Source of the DNA: an uncultured Oscillospiraceae bacterium
GTDB lineage: Bacteria > Bacillota > Clostridia > Oscillospirales > Oscillospiraceae
Assembly (NCBI GenBank): GCA_900768135.1
Contig: CAAGBT010000060.1
Location: 1-41,415, forward strand
DNA: 41,415 nt
Direction: 5' to 3'
The notes beneath the pieces were generated by a model that had not been told where the DNA came from, did not search any database, and was given only the letters and a program-made list of their open reading frames with translations. Of the stretch, positions 15,533 to 23,715 are shown in pieces; the first letter of the stretch is position 1; the number at the start of each line of letters is the position of its first letter. The translations under genes and the position numbers were made by a program.

Positions 15533-16384
15533 TCAGGCAGCCGTTCCGCTGCGGGTTTTTTTGATCCGTTTTACTTTGGGCACTTTTACGGGCTTCTTGG
15601 TTGATTCCCCGTAGAAGGTGGAAACGAGCATCGTAAGCACATACGCCTGGATGAGCGCGTGCAGCAGCGTGAACATCACGCCCACGACCACCGGCAGCAC
15701 AAACGACAGCGCCGTATAATAGTAGACCAGCTCCGTGACGAGCGCGCCGGAGAGCAGCGCGCCGAACAGACGGAAGCTCATGGAAATGGGCAGCGAGAAA
15801 TCCTTGAGCGCGTGCAGCGCGCCGCGCGGCCCGGCGGCGACCAGCCCGCCGAAGAGGATCACGCCGTAGCTTGTTACGCCCATGGCGATGGCGCCGTTGA
15901 TGTCGGACAGCGGCGCCGGAAGATTAACCGGCAGCCCCGCCGTCGTTACCGCCTGAACGCCCAGCAGCTCGAAGAGCGTACTCATGAAAATATAGGTGCC
16001 GGCGGCAAATATGTATGCGCTGAGGAACCGGTTGCGGTGCGGGCTGCTGCCAGCGGCAAGCCCATCGAACAGGCCGACGGCCTGCTCAAGCAGCAGCTGC
16101 AGCTTTCCCGGCACCAGCGTGAAGCGCGGAATGACAAACAACCTGCACAGCAACGCCAGCGCCAGCAGGAGCGCCGTGACGGCATAAGCCGAAATCAGGC
16201 CCGGATTTACCTCGATCAGCCCGAAGAGACTGACCTTGAGGTGTTCGTGCAGCACAGCGTCGCGCATAATGTCCTGAATGGACTCGCTCTCGCCGGAGGA
16301 CGGCGCAAGCGCCGCCAATATCAGCAGTGCCAGCACGATGGCCGCGAACACAAGCAGCCGCCGTGTCCGCTTCTTTTTCTCCAC
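15533..16384 (-). CDS. atpB: F-type ATP synthase a subunit
   Basis: The stator channel subunit in the membrane. 283 residues from GTG 16384, with AAGGGGG upstream. About six membrane segments are visible. The essential Arg is in the helix SMSFRLFGALLSGALV, equivalent to Arg210 of E. coli subunit a. PLSDINGAIAMG is the usual conserved mid-protein segment. The C-terminus is strongly basic. It sits between the two c-subunit genes, which is unusual. Confidence 0.93.
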   Translation of the reverse strand: MEKKKRTRRLLVFAAIVLALLILAALAPSSGESESIQDIMRDAVLHEHLKVSLFGLIEVNPGLISAYAVTALLLALALLCRLFVIPRFTLVPGKLQLLLEQAVGLFDGLAAGSSPHRNRFLSAYIFAAGTYIFMSTLFELLGVQAVTTAGLPVNLPAPLSDINGAIAMGVTSYGVILFGGLVAAGPRGALHALKDFSLPISMSFRLFGALLSGALVTELVYYYTALSFVLPVVVGVMFTLLHALIQAYVLTMLVSTFYGESTKKPVKVPKVKRIKKTRSGTAA

Positions 16385-16508
16385 GTTGCTTTACCCCCTT
16401 TGTTTCCCCGTGATTTCCGTTACTCTTTATACCACTTTCCCGATGCGATTGCAAGAGCGCGCAGCGGAGGCTTTTCACTTTCTTAACGCCGCCCCGGAAT
16501 GCAGGCGC

Positions 16509-16534
16509 GGCAGGGGAGGCTGCCCTCCCCTGCC
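16509..16534 (-). repeat. hairpin in the atpE1-atpB spacer
   Basis: A perfect 11-bp GC-rich stem (16509-16519 with 16524-16534) with a 4-base loop lies in the 182-bp spacer after the first c-subunit gene. No T-tract follows on the minus strand, so it is more likely an mRNA-stability or processing element than a terminator. It could keep c1 mRNA more abundant than the rest of the operon. Confidence 0.5.
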
Positions 16535-16566
16535 GTATCGCACCTTTTTCGCAGACCTGCGCCGCA

Positions 16567-16926
16567 TCACAGAACAAAGACAATCAGAATTGCCATGATC
16601 AGCGCATAGATGATCGCCGTTTCGATGAACACCAGTCCCATCATCATGGAGGTGCGGATCTGCCCCACCGCCTCAGGCTGCTCAGCAATGTTGCTCGCCG
16701 CCTTGGCAATGGTACCCGCCATGCCCAGCGCGCCGCCAAGGCACGCAATGCCGATCAGGATGGCGGCGGTCCATGCCTTCTGCGACTTCATGCGGTTTTC
16801 CTCAGAGTCTTCCTCCACCTCGGCCACTGCCTGCGGAACATCCGCCGTTTCGCCGGCGGCAAGCGCCGGCACGGCCAGCAGGCAAAGCATCGTCAGCAGG
16901 GTCAGGATTGTGCAAAATCGTTTCAT
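16567..16926 (-). CDS. atpE: F-type ATP synthase c subunit (first copy, c1)
   Basis: The first gene of the operon, 119 residues. It has an N-terminal signal-peptide-like stretch (about 1-23, ending LAVPALA-AGE), an acidic linker (EVEEDSEEN) and then the c-subunit hairpin. Helix 2 carries the ion-binding glutamate in FIETAIIY. In the loop the normally conserved Arg-Gln-Pro reads Glu-Gln-Pro (AEQPEA), unlike c2. The two copies share the MMMGLVFIET core but differ through helix 1, so they are diverged paralogues, not a recent duplication. They could form a mixed ring. Confidence 0.88.
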   Translation of the reverse strand: MKRFCTILTLLTMLCLLAVPALAAGETADVPQAVAEVEEDSEENRMKSQKAWTAAILIGIACLGGALGMAGTIAKAASNIAEQPEAVGQIRTSMMMGLVFIETAIIYALIMAILIVFVL

Positions 16927-16980
16927 CGTCTCATCCCTTAACGTGAAAGTGCGGTTTCTTTACAAATTCTTTATAAAGAT

Positions 16981-17009
16981 TTTATACCAGTTCTATTCCA
17001 AAATCGCAA
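16981..17009 (-). promoter_or_regulatory. promoter of the ATP synthase operon
   Basis: On the minus strand, TTGCGA (complement of 17004-17009), a 17-base spacer and TATAAA (complement of 16981-16986). TGG directly upstream of the -10 makes it an extended -10. Confidence 0.75.
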
Positions 17010-17019
17010 GGCCTTTTTG

Positions 17020-17066
17020 AAAAAAGTAAAGCAGGCGTTCCGCATCCGGCACGGAATGCCCGCTTT
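17020..17066 (-). terminator. terminator of the dnaD-dnaC unit
   Basis: On the minus strand a 15-bp stem (17052-17066 with 17028-17042, one mismatch and one wobble) is followed by a run of six T (A residues at 17020-17025). It separates the replication genes from the ATP synthase promoter. Confidence 0.85.
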
Positions 17067-17083
17067 TCCCTGTTTGTTATTTT

Positions 17084-18073
17084 TTATTCCCGCTTCCTGC
17101 GGCGGATATCCTCGCCGAAAAACAGCAGCAGCTCATATTCTCCCTGCAGGCGCGAGAGGACGCTCGCGCCATAGCGCCTCCCCAGCTCGGCAGGGCTGAG
17201 GTTGGTGGAGATGACCGTCTTCTTCCCCGTAATCAGGCGGGTGTTGACGAGCTGGTACATGGCACTCTGAACGAAGCTCGTCGTCAGCTCCGTTCCCAAA
17301 TCGTCCAGAATGAGCAGGTCGCATTTCAGCACGCGGCCAACGTCGCCGTCCGCCTCCTCGCCGTCCTCGCGGCCAAACTTCTGCGCTTCAAAGCGCGAGA
17401 AAATATGCCCCGCCGTATCGTAGACCACGCTGTGGCCGCCCGCGCTGACCACGCGCGCGATGGATGCGGAGAGAAACGTCTTCCCCAGTCCCGTGCCGCC
17501 GGAGAGCAGCAGGTTGCCGCTTTTTGGCGAAAATTCGTGCGCGTAATCCTGGCAGATATCGTACACCCGCTCCATATTCGCGCGCGGCGAAACGCCAAGC
17601 TCCCGGTCCGGCGCGGCGGAGTAATAGTCGAAGCGAAACGCTTCAAAGCTCTGCGCGCCAAGATCCAACAGCCCGGAAAGCTCGCGGTTCTGCTCGCGGG
17701 CATAATAGCCGCGCAGGCAGGCGCATACCTCGCTGCCAAGGAAGCCCGTATCGCCGCAGCGCGGACAGGCGGGCTTCTCCTCCATATAATCCGCCGGAAA
17801 GCCCAGCTGCGCAAGCAGCTGCGCGCGCTCGCCCTGCAGGCGAAGGTTCTCCTCCTGCAGCGCCGCGATCGCCGGGCGCGGGTCCGTTCCGCGCCGCAGG
17901 CCCGAGGCAATGATCTTTGCCATCGTGTGCGAAAGCTCGCGGTCGATCTCCTCGATGCGCGGGCAGCGGGCGTAGACTGCGCGCTGCCGCGCGCGGAACT
18001 CCTCCGCGCGGCGCTGTTTGTCCTCGTCGTAGCGCGCAAGCGCGCGGCGCATCAGTTTTCCATCGTATGCCAT
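17084..18073 (-). CDS. dnaC: DnaC/DnaI-like helicase loader ATPase
   Basis: 329 residues. A helical N-terminal domain of about 100 residues is followed by a likely zinc site (CPRCGDTGF then CAC) and an AAA+ ATPase. The ATPase has Walker A GGTGLGKT, Walker B LLILDDLG and a sensor-type STN (VISTNLSP). Proteins of this build load the replicative helicase onto DNA. It begins 21 bp downstream of the DnaD-like gene on the same strand, an arrangement matching the primosome pair DnaD/DnaB-like plus DnaI. A prophage or IstB origin is unlikely, since no phage or transposase genes surround it. Confidence 0.88.
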   Translation of the reverse strand: MAYDGKLMRRALARYDEDKQRRAEEFRARQRAVYARCPRIEEIDRELSHTMAKIIASGLRRGTDPRPAIAALQEENLRLQGERAQLLAQLGFPADYMEEKPACPRCGDTGFLGSEVCACLRGYYAREQNRELSGLLDLGAQSFEAFRFDYYSAAPDRELGVSPRANMERVYDICQDYAHEFSPKSGNLLLSGGTGLGKTFLSASIARVVSAGGHSVVYDTAGHIFSRFEAQKFGREDGEEADGDVGRVLKCDLLILDDLGTELTTSFVQSAMYQLVNTRLITGKKTVISTNLSPAELGRRYGASVLSRLQGEYELLLFFGEDIRRRKRE

Positions 18074-18094
18074 CAGTCTCCCGCCTTTCCGCCG

Positions 18095-19018
18095 TTACTG
18101 CTTGAGATATTCCTTCATCCATGCGTTGCCGCCGGAGGCGGCGTCCCTGCCCGGCTTTTCCTTTGCGTTTTCCCGCCGGACCTCCTCGGGCATATGCAGC
18201 CCCTTTTCGTGCCAGCGCCTGAGGATGCCGTTGCAGTAGGGCCAGCGGAACTCGTGGCAGTGCAGCACCGTGCGGTCGTATGCCTCCGCCACCGTCTCCG
18301 CCGGGAAGCCCATCTCCGCCCACGCGGAGAGATACTTTTCCTCGCCCGGCGAGCTGGCGCGCCCCGGCATTTGCAGCGCCGCCATATACTCGGGATATTT
18401 TCCGCGCAGGCGCTGCTCGCGCTTCATATATTCGTTTGCCCGCTCCAGCGTGAACAGCTCGCGCCGCGCCCAGCCGTAGCCCTCTTTTTCGATCTCGCGC
18501 ATCGTTGGCAGGCGTCCCGCTCCGAGCTGCTGCTCCTTTTTGGCAATGCAGTAGCCCACCAGCGTGTAGATCACATCGGCCGGAAGGCCAAGCTCCTCGT
18601 ACAGCCCCAGCAGCTTGCGCACCGACGGCGTGGACAGCGGCCCCATCCGGCGCTCCACCTCGCGCAGCAGCCCGGTGAACTGCCCGTCGTTTGCAAGGCG
18701 GCGCGCAATGTCCTCGCGCGTGTATTCCGGCGTTTCCCGCGCCTGCGGCGGCGGATCGTCCCGCTGCGGCTCCGGCGCTTCCTGCGGCGCGCCGACAAGC
18801 CCCATGGAAAACAGCGCCTGCTCCGCCGCGCGGACGCGCGCGCTCTCCCAATGCAGCTCCCCGGCAAGCTTCTCCGGCGAGGCCGAGCCGTGCGCGCGCA
18901 GAATGGCAAGATACAGCAGCGCCGCATCGCCGTTTCCTCCGTCGATGAGCCGGCGCAGCACGCCCGCCGACAGCGTGATATTCTCTTCCTCGCGCAGGTG
19001 CAGCACATAGCCTGCCAT
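18095..19018 (-). CDS. DnaD-domain replication initiation protein
   Basis: 307 residues from ATG 19018, chosen because AAAGGAGG precedes it; the 30-residue in-frame extension has no site. The N-terminal part is winged-helix-like. A proline-rich linker near residues 85-100 leads to two DnaB_2/DnaD-type helical repeats, the second marked by YLSAWAEMGFPAETVAEAYDRTV and WPYCNGILRRWHEKGL. Such proteins organise DNA during primosome assembly. It sits directly upstream of the DnaC-like loader and is probably its functional partner. Confidence 0.85.
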   Translation of the reverse strand: MAGYVLHLREEENITLSAGVLRRLIDGGNGDAALLYLAILRAHGSASPEKLAGELHWESARVRAAEQALFSMGLVGAPQEAPEPQRDDPPPQARETPEYTREDIARRLANDGQFTGLLREVERRMGPLSTPSVRKLLGLYEELGLPADVIYTLVGYCIAKKEQQLGAGRLPTMREIEKEGYGWARRELFTLERANEYMKREQRLRGKYPEYMAALQMPGRASSPGEEKYLSAWAEMGFPAETVAEAYDRTVLHCHEFRWPYCNGILRRWHEKGLHMPEEVRRENAKEKPGRDAASGGNAWMKEYLKQ

Positions 19019-19050
19019 CGCTCCGCCTCCTTTCGCCGGTATATCACCCC

Positions 19051-19079
19051 ATTCTACATGAAAATTTCTGTTTCGTAAA
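19051..19079 (-). promoter_or_regulatory. promoter of the dnaD-dnaC unit
   Basis: On the minus strand, TTTACG (complement of 19074-19079), a 17-base spacer and TAGAAT (complement of 19051-19056). It diverges from the zapA promoter about 50 bp away. Confidence 0.65.
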
Positions 19080-19101
19080 TATGAATTTTTCCGCTGCCCC
19101 C

Positions 19102-19130
19102 TTTTCACGAAATTGCGAACGTGCTATACT
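19102..19130 (+). promoter_or_regulatory. promoter of the zapA-mre operon
   Basis: TTTTCA (19102-19107), a 17-base spacer and TATACT (19125-19130). The genes that follow, from zapA to the PBP, are closely spaced with no terminator until 25739-25771, so this may drive the whole cluster. Confidence 0.65.
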
Positions 19131-19197
19131 GATTATGGTTAATTAGGTGGAGATCACCCTTTTTGCCCCGCCAGAAAAGAAAGGAGCGCACACGACC

Positions 19198-19515
19198 ATG
19201 GAAAACCGCATCACCGTTGCGATCTGCGGCGAAGAGTATACGTTTGTCGCCGAGGAGACCCCTTCCTATATGCAGAAGGTCGGTTCCTATGTAAACGAAA
19301 AAATGAGCGCGCTGCTCGAATCCGCCAAGGTCGGCCGCACCGACGCCGCTGTGCTGACCGCCGCCAACATCGCCGACGAGCTTTTCAAGGAGCGCGAGGC
19401 CGGCGAGGCGCTGCGCCGCCAGCTCAAGCAGTACCTTGACGAAGCGAACCAGGCCAAAAACGAGGTCAGCGAACTCAAGCGCGAGATCTTCAAGCTGCAG
19501 AACCGCAAGAATTGA
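19198..19515 (+). CDS. zapA: cell division protein ZapA
   Basis: ZapA binds FtsZ and promotes bundling of the Z ring in the cytoplasm. 105 residues from ATG 19198 with AAAGGAG upstream; an in-frame GTG at 19147 has no such site. An N-terminal beta domain (NRITVAICGEEYTF) is followed by a long C-terminal coiled coil (about 60-105). The stop codon overlaps the start of the U32 gene. Confidence 0.88.
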   Translation: MENRITVAICGEEYTFVAEETPSYMQKVGSYVNEKMSALLESAKVGRTDAAVLTAANIADELFKEREAGEALRRQLKQYLDEANQAKNEVSELKREIFKLQNRKN

Positions 19516-21632
19516 AGACGGAGCTTCTGGCGCCCGCCGGCGGGCGCGAGGCGCTTGCCGCCGCCGTGCAGAGCGGCGCGGACGCCGTTTATATGGGCTT
19601 CGGCGCTTTCAATGCGCGCAGGAACGCGAGGAATTTTTCCGACGAGGAATTCCGCGCGGCGGTCGCTTATTGCCATCTCCGGGGCGTAAAGGTCTATCTG
19701 ACGCTCAACACGCTTGTGACCGACCGCGAACTGCCCGATCTGGCCGAGACTGCGCGCAGAGCCTCGGCATACGGCGTGGACGCGATCCTCGTGCAGGACT
19801 GGGGCGTTTTGCTGACGCTGCAAAAAATTATTCCCGATGTGCCGCTGCACGCCTCCACGCAGATGAGCCTGCACACGCTTTCCGGCGTTTGCGAGGCTGC
19901 GCGCCTCGGTATGACGCGCGCGGTGCTTGCGCGCGAGCTTTCGCGCGATGAGATCGCGGAGATCTGCGCCGAAAGCCCCATCGAGATCGAAGCGTTTGTC
20001 CACGGCGCGCTTTGTATGTGCTACAGCGGGCAGTGCGAAATGTCCGCCGTGATCGGGCGGCGCAGCGGCAACCGCGGCGCCTGCGCGCAGCCCTGCCGCC
20101 TGCCCTACGGCTTTTCCGGCAGGGCGGACAGCTATCCGCTGAGCCTGAAGGACGCGAGCCTCGCGCCCTATGTGCCGGAGCTGCAGGAAATGGGCGTAGC
20201 CTGCCTGAAGATCGAAGGCCGCATGAAGCGGCCGGAATACGTTGCGGCGGTGACGGGGATCTACGCCCGCCTGCTGCGCGAGCATCGCGGCGCAACGAAG
20301 CAGGAGCAGCAGGCGCTGCTGCGCGCCTTTTCGCGCGATGGATTTACCGACGGCTACTACCGCGCCGCACGCGGGCGCGCCATGTTCGGCACGCGGCCGG
20401 AAAACGCAAGATGGCCGGAGGACTGGTTCGGCGAGCTGCGCGCGCAGTATGAAAAGGAAAATCTGCGGCTCGTGCCGCTCACATTCGAATGCACCATCCG
20501 TGCCGGTCAGCCGATGACCCTGACGGCGGAGGACGACGGCGGCCGCCGCATAACCGTGAGCGGCGCTGTCCCGGAAGCGGCGCGCAGCCGCGCCGTCACC
20601 GCCGAAGAGGTGGAAAGCCGCCTGAGAAAGACCGGCGGCACGGCGTTTGCCGTTTCGTCCTGCACAGCCGCGCTGGACGATGGTCTTGCCGTGAGCGCCG
20701 GTGCGCTCAACGCGCTGCGGCGCGAGGCGCTCGTGCGGATGGAAGCGCAGCGCACCGCCGTTCCCGCGCGCCGCGCGTTTGACTTTGTTCCTCCGGAAGC
20801 GGTCAAAAACAGCGCGGACAAGCCGCAGCTCACGGTCTCGCTCCGCAGCGCGCGGCAGCTGAGCGCCGCGCTTTTAGACCTGCGTCCCGCGCGGGTATAC
20901 TTACCCGTTGAGCTGCTGGCGCAGGCTCCTCCCCCGCCCTGCGCGGCGCAGACGGAATTTTTCGCCGTACTGCCGCGCATCTACCGCACGAAGGACGAGC
21001 CTGTTCTGCGCGCGCTGCTCGCGCGCGCGGCAGAAAACGGCGCGGCGGGCGCGGTCATCGGCAACCTCGGCCATCTGGCGCTCGCGCGCGGACTCGATCT
21101 CAGGCTGCACGGCGGCTGGGCGCTGAACCTTTATAATTCCGCTGCGCTCGCCTTCTGGGAAAAAGAGGGGCTGAACAGCGCGTGCGTCTCCTTTGAGCTG
21201 CGCCAGACGCAGCTGCGCGACCTGCAGAAGTATCTGCCGTGCGAGGCGATCGTTTACGGACGGCTGCCGCTGATGCTGACGGAAAACTGCCTTGCAGCGA
21301 ACGAGTACGGCTGCGGCAGCTTCCGCGAGCGTCCCGCCGCCGCTCCGGCGGACGGCGCGTGCGCGCGCTCCCCTGCGCTGACCGACCGTCGCGGCGCGCG
21401 CTTTCCCGTGCTGCGCGCATGGGGGTGCCGCAGCGAGATCGAAAACGGAAAAATTCTCTGGTTGGCGGACAAGCCGGACGACTGGCAGCCGCTTGGCCTG
21501 CGCTATGCCTGCCTGCGCTTCACCACTGAATCGCCGGAGGAGTGCGTGCGCGTGCTGCGCGCCTACCGGGGCGAAGCGGCCGAAGCACCTGCGGAGATCA
21601 CGCGCGGACTCTTTTACCGCGGCGTTGAATGA
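19512..21632 (+). CDS. U32 family protein (RlhA-like, with DUF3656-type domain)
   Basis: 706 residues. The N-terminal barrel starts ELLAPAGGREALAAAVQSGADAVYMG. The U32 signature region follows, EIEAFVHGALCMCYSGQC with cysteines nearby (RGACAQPCR), which can hold an iron-sulfur centre in this family. After KIEGRMKRPEYVAAV comes a DUF3656-like middle domain and a long C-terminal half. Members with this architecture hydroxylate 23S rRNA (RlhA of E. coli); older annotations call them peptidases or collagenases. The start is TTG 19512, overlapping the zapA stop, with no strong ribosome site, so translational coupling is likely. Confidence 0.8.
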   Translation: MKTELLAPAGGREALAAAVQSGADAVYMGFGAFNARRNARNFSDEEFRAAVAYCHLRGVKVYLTLNTLVTDRELPDLAETARRASAYGVDAILVQDWGVLLTLQKIIPDVPLHASTQMSLHTLSGVCEAARLGMTRAVLARELSRDEIAEICAESPIEIEAFVHGALCMCYSGQCEMSAVIGRRSGNRGACAQPCRLPYGFSGRADSYPLSLKDASLAPYVPELQEMGVACLKIEGRMKRPEYVAAVTGIYARLLREHRGATKQEQQALLRAFSRDGFTDGYYRAARGRAMFGTRPENARWPEDWFGELRAQYEKENLRLVPLTFECTIRAGQPMTLTAEDDGGRRITVSGAVPEAARSRAVTAEEVESRLRKTGGTAFAVSSCTAALDDGLAVSAGALNALRREALVRMEAQRTAVPARRAFDFVPPEAVKNSADKPQLTVSLRSARQLSAALLDLRPARVYLPVELLAQAPPPPCAAQTEFFAVLPRIYRTKDEPVLRALLARAAENGAAGAVIGNLGHLALARGLDLRLHGGWALNLYNSAALAFWEKEGLNSACVSFELRQTQLRDLQKYLPCEAIVYGRLPLMLTENCLAANEYGCGSFRERPAAAPADGACARSPALTDRRGARFPVLRAWGCRSEIENGKILWLADKPDDWQPLGLRYACLRFTTESPEECVRVLRAYRGEAAEAPAEITRGLFYRGVE

Positions 21633-21691
21633 ATCCGAACCGTAATTTTCAGTTTATATTATACAAATAATCATCATAAGTGAGGCAGAAT

Positions 21692-22264
21692 ATGGCGATC
21701 ATCCTGGCATCCCAATCTCCGCGCCGGCAGGAGCTGCTGCGGCGCATCGGCATCGAAAGCTTCAAAACGCTCTCGCTCGACATTGACGAAAGCTATCCCG
21801 CCGGTCTTTCTCCGGAGGACACGGTGCGCTACATCGCGGCGAAAAAATCCGATGCGGCGGCGCGGGAATGCTCCGCAGACGACCTGATCATCACCGCAGA
21901 CACGATGGTCTTTCTTGCCAACGACCGGCTGGGCAAGCCCGCCGATGAAGCCGATGCGCTGCGGATGCTGCGCGAGCTTTCCGGCAACTGCCACACCGTC
22001 TGCACCGGCGTGAGCGTGCGGCGCGGCGCACAGTACGAATCCTTTGCCGTGTCCACGCGCGTCTATTTCCGGCCCTGCTCCGATGCGGAGCTGCGCGCCT
22101 ATATCGCCACCGGCGAGCCGATGGACAAGGCCGGCGCTTACGGCGTGCAGAGCCGGGGCGCGCTGTTTGTTGAGCGGATCGACGGCGACTTTTATAATGT
22201 GATGGGGCTACCGGTCGAGCAGCTGGGGCTGGCGCTGGCGCGCTTCGGCGTAACGCTGCTGTAA
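21692..22264 (+). CDS. maf: Maf-type nucleoside triphosphate pyrophosphatase
   Basis: Maf proteins hydrolyse dTTP, UTP or modified nucleotides to monophosphates and have been linked to division arrest. 190 residues from ATG 21692 with GAGG 7-10 bases upstream. The signature ILASQSPRRQELLRRIGI is at the N-terminus and ITADTMVFLAND carries the conserved acidic residue. DKAGAYGVQSRGALFVERIDGDFYNVMGLP is the family C-terminal signature. It lies next to mreCD, a common position in Firmicutes. Confidence 0.93.
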   Translation: MAIILASQSPRRQELLRRIGIESFKTLSLDIDESYPAGLSPEDTVRYIAAKKSDAAARECSADDLIITADTMVFLANDRLGKPADEADALRMLRELSGNCHTVCTGVSVRRGAQYESFAVSTRVYFRPCSDAELRAYIATGEPMDKAGAYGVQSRGALFVERIDGDFYNVMGLPVEQLGLALARFGVTLL

Positions 22265-22302
22265 GCCTCTCCCCTGCCCCGAAAACGAAAGGAGGCACCG
22301 AC

Positions 22303-23142
22303 TTGAAGGACTTCTTCCGCCAGCACGGCCTGCGCATTCTTGCCGCCGCTGCGGCTGTTGCCGTGGGCCTGAGCGTGCTGACGTACTTTTCATCCACCTC
22401 ATCGGTACTGGAGAATATCGCGGGCGTGCTTGCCTCGCCGTTCCGCTCCGCCGCGTCGGCTGTGAGCGGCTGGGCGGCCGACAAGCGCCAGTATTACGAG
22501 GACGTAACGGCGCTGAAGGAGGAAAACGCCGCGCTGAAAAAGGAAAATGCCGCGCTGCGCGCGCAGCAGCGCGAGGCGCAGGCGGCGAACGAGGAAAACG
22601 CGCTGCTGCGCGAGGTGCTGAAGCTGCAGGAAAAGCGCAGCGACTTTACCTTTGTCTCCGCGCGTGTGCTGAGCCACAGCGAAAGCAGCTGGACCTCCTC
22701 GCTTTCGCTCAGCTGCGGCACGGATGCCGGCGTCGCCGTGGGCGACTGCGTGGTGAGCGCGGAGGGCTACCTTGTGGGCGTGGTCAAGAAGGTCGGCCTG
22801 AACTGGGCGACGGTGCTCACGGTGATCGACACCGATACCGAGCTTGGCGCGCGCATTTTCCGCACGGGCGAGGCCGCCGTAGCGGAGGGCGACTTTGCCC
22901 TGATGGGCGCAGGCCGGCTCAAGCTTTCCTATCTTTCCGGCGATGCAGAGCTTCTCACCGGCGACCAGATCGTCACCTCAGGCCTTGGCGGCTACTATCC
23001 CAGCGGCCTTGTCATCGGCGCGGTGGAATCCGTGCAGACGGACGACGACGGGCTGGCGCGCTATGCCGTGCTTGTCCCCATGACGGACTTTGACGCGCTG
23101 ACCGAGGTTTTCGTCATCACCGACTATGATATTGTAGACTGA
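22303..23142 (+). CDS. mreC: rod shape-determining protein MreC
   Basis: MreC couples the MreB cytoskeleton to wall synthesis outside the membrane. 279 residues from TTG 22303, which is well placed after AAAGGAGG (22288-22295). There is one transmembrane helix near residues 10-30, then a coiled coil (about 65-110, heptads of Glu, Asn, Leu and Ala). A beta-rich domain follows, containing GVAVGDCVVSAEGYLVGVV and GGYYPSGLVIGAV. mreB is not in the window. Confidence 0.93.
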   Translation: MKDFFRQHGLRILAAAAAVAVGLSVLTYFSSTSSVLENIAGVLASPFRSAASAVSGWAADKRQYYEDVTALKEENAALKKENAALRAQQREAQAANEENALLREVLKLQEKRSDFTFVSARVLSHSESSWTSSLSLSCGTDAGVAVGDCVVSAEGYLVGVVKKVGLNWATVLTVIDTDTELGARIFRTGEAAVAEGDFALMGAGRLKLSYLSGDAELLTGDQIVTSGLGGYYPSGLVIGAVESVQTDDDGLARYAVLVPMTDFDALTEVFVITDYDIVD

Positions 23143-23157
23143 GGGGAGGCGCTGCAC

Positions 23158-23664
23158 ATGAGTCCTGCCCAAACCAACGCGCTCAAGTGGGCTTTTTTCG
23201 CCCTTGCCTGTCTGCTGCTCGCCTTTTTGCGGCAGCTGCTGCTTGGCTCCCTGACGATCTGGAGCGCGATCCCGTTTCTTCCGCCGGTGATCCTGGCGGT
23301 GATTGCCTCGTTTGAAGAGGTGCGGCCGGCGGTGCTGTTCGGCCTTGTCTTCGGCGTGGCGTGCGACCTTGCGCTGCCCACATTCTTTCCCTGCCTGTAT
23401 ACGCTCGCCTTCACTGCGGCGGCGCTGCTGGTGGCTTCGCTGGCGCGCAGCGTGCTGCAGCCGGGCTTTCCCTGCGCGCTGCTGATGACGGTGCTGACGT
23501 TTCTTGTTCTGGACTGCTTCAACATCGGCGCGATCCTCGTGCGCGGCGCGGGGTCGATGCGGGCAATGCTCTCGCTCTCCCTGCGCGAGGCGCTGGTTTC
23601 CTGCCTGCTGCTTCTGCCGGTTTATCCGCCGCTGCGCGCCATCCGCCGCATTTTCTCGGAATGA
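23158..23664 (+). CDS. mreD: rod shape-determining protein MreD
   Basis: A 168-residue integral membrane protein with about five membrane segments, directly between mreC and the PBP. Start ATG 23158 with GAGGGGAGG upstream. The weakly conserved sequence is recognised mainly by length, topology and context; the acidic pair in SFEEVRPAVLFGLVFGVACDL fits the family. Confidence 0.88.
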   Translation: MSPAQTNALKWAFFALACLLLAFLRQLLLGSLTIWSAIPFLPPVILAVIASFEEVRPAVLFGLVFGVACDLALPTFFPCLYTLAFTAAALLVASLARSVLQPGFPCALLMTVLTFLVLDCFNIGAILVRGAGSMRAMLSLSLREALVSCLLLLPVYPPLRAIRRIFSE

Positions 23665-23715
23665 GCGGCGCGCCGCGCCGCAATTCTCCCCACTTTTTCA
23701 GAAAGGAGCGCTGCC

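Noticed and set aside
10172..16926. N-ATPase type (second, Na+-pumping F-ATPase that also lacks delta)
   Set aside because: N-ATPase operons start with beta and epsilon and carry atpQ and atpR. Here the order is the ordinary one ending alpha-gamma-beta-epsilon, and the delta domain is present as a fusion.
15162..16926. Na+-translocating c ring
   Set aside because: The Glu and Tyr of helix 2 are present, but the helix-1 Gln ligand is Met in both copies by eye alignment. Proton use is likelier, though not proven.
17084..19018. Prophage replication module
   Set aside because: DnaD and DnaC pairs also occur in phages, but no integrase, terminase or structural genes flank them and the neighbours are core chromosomal genes.
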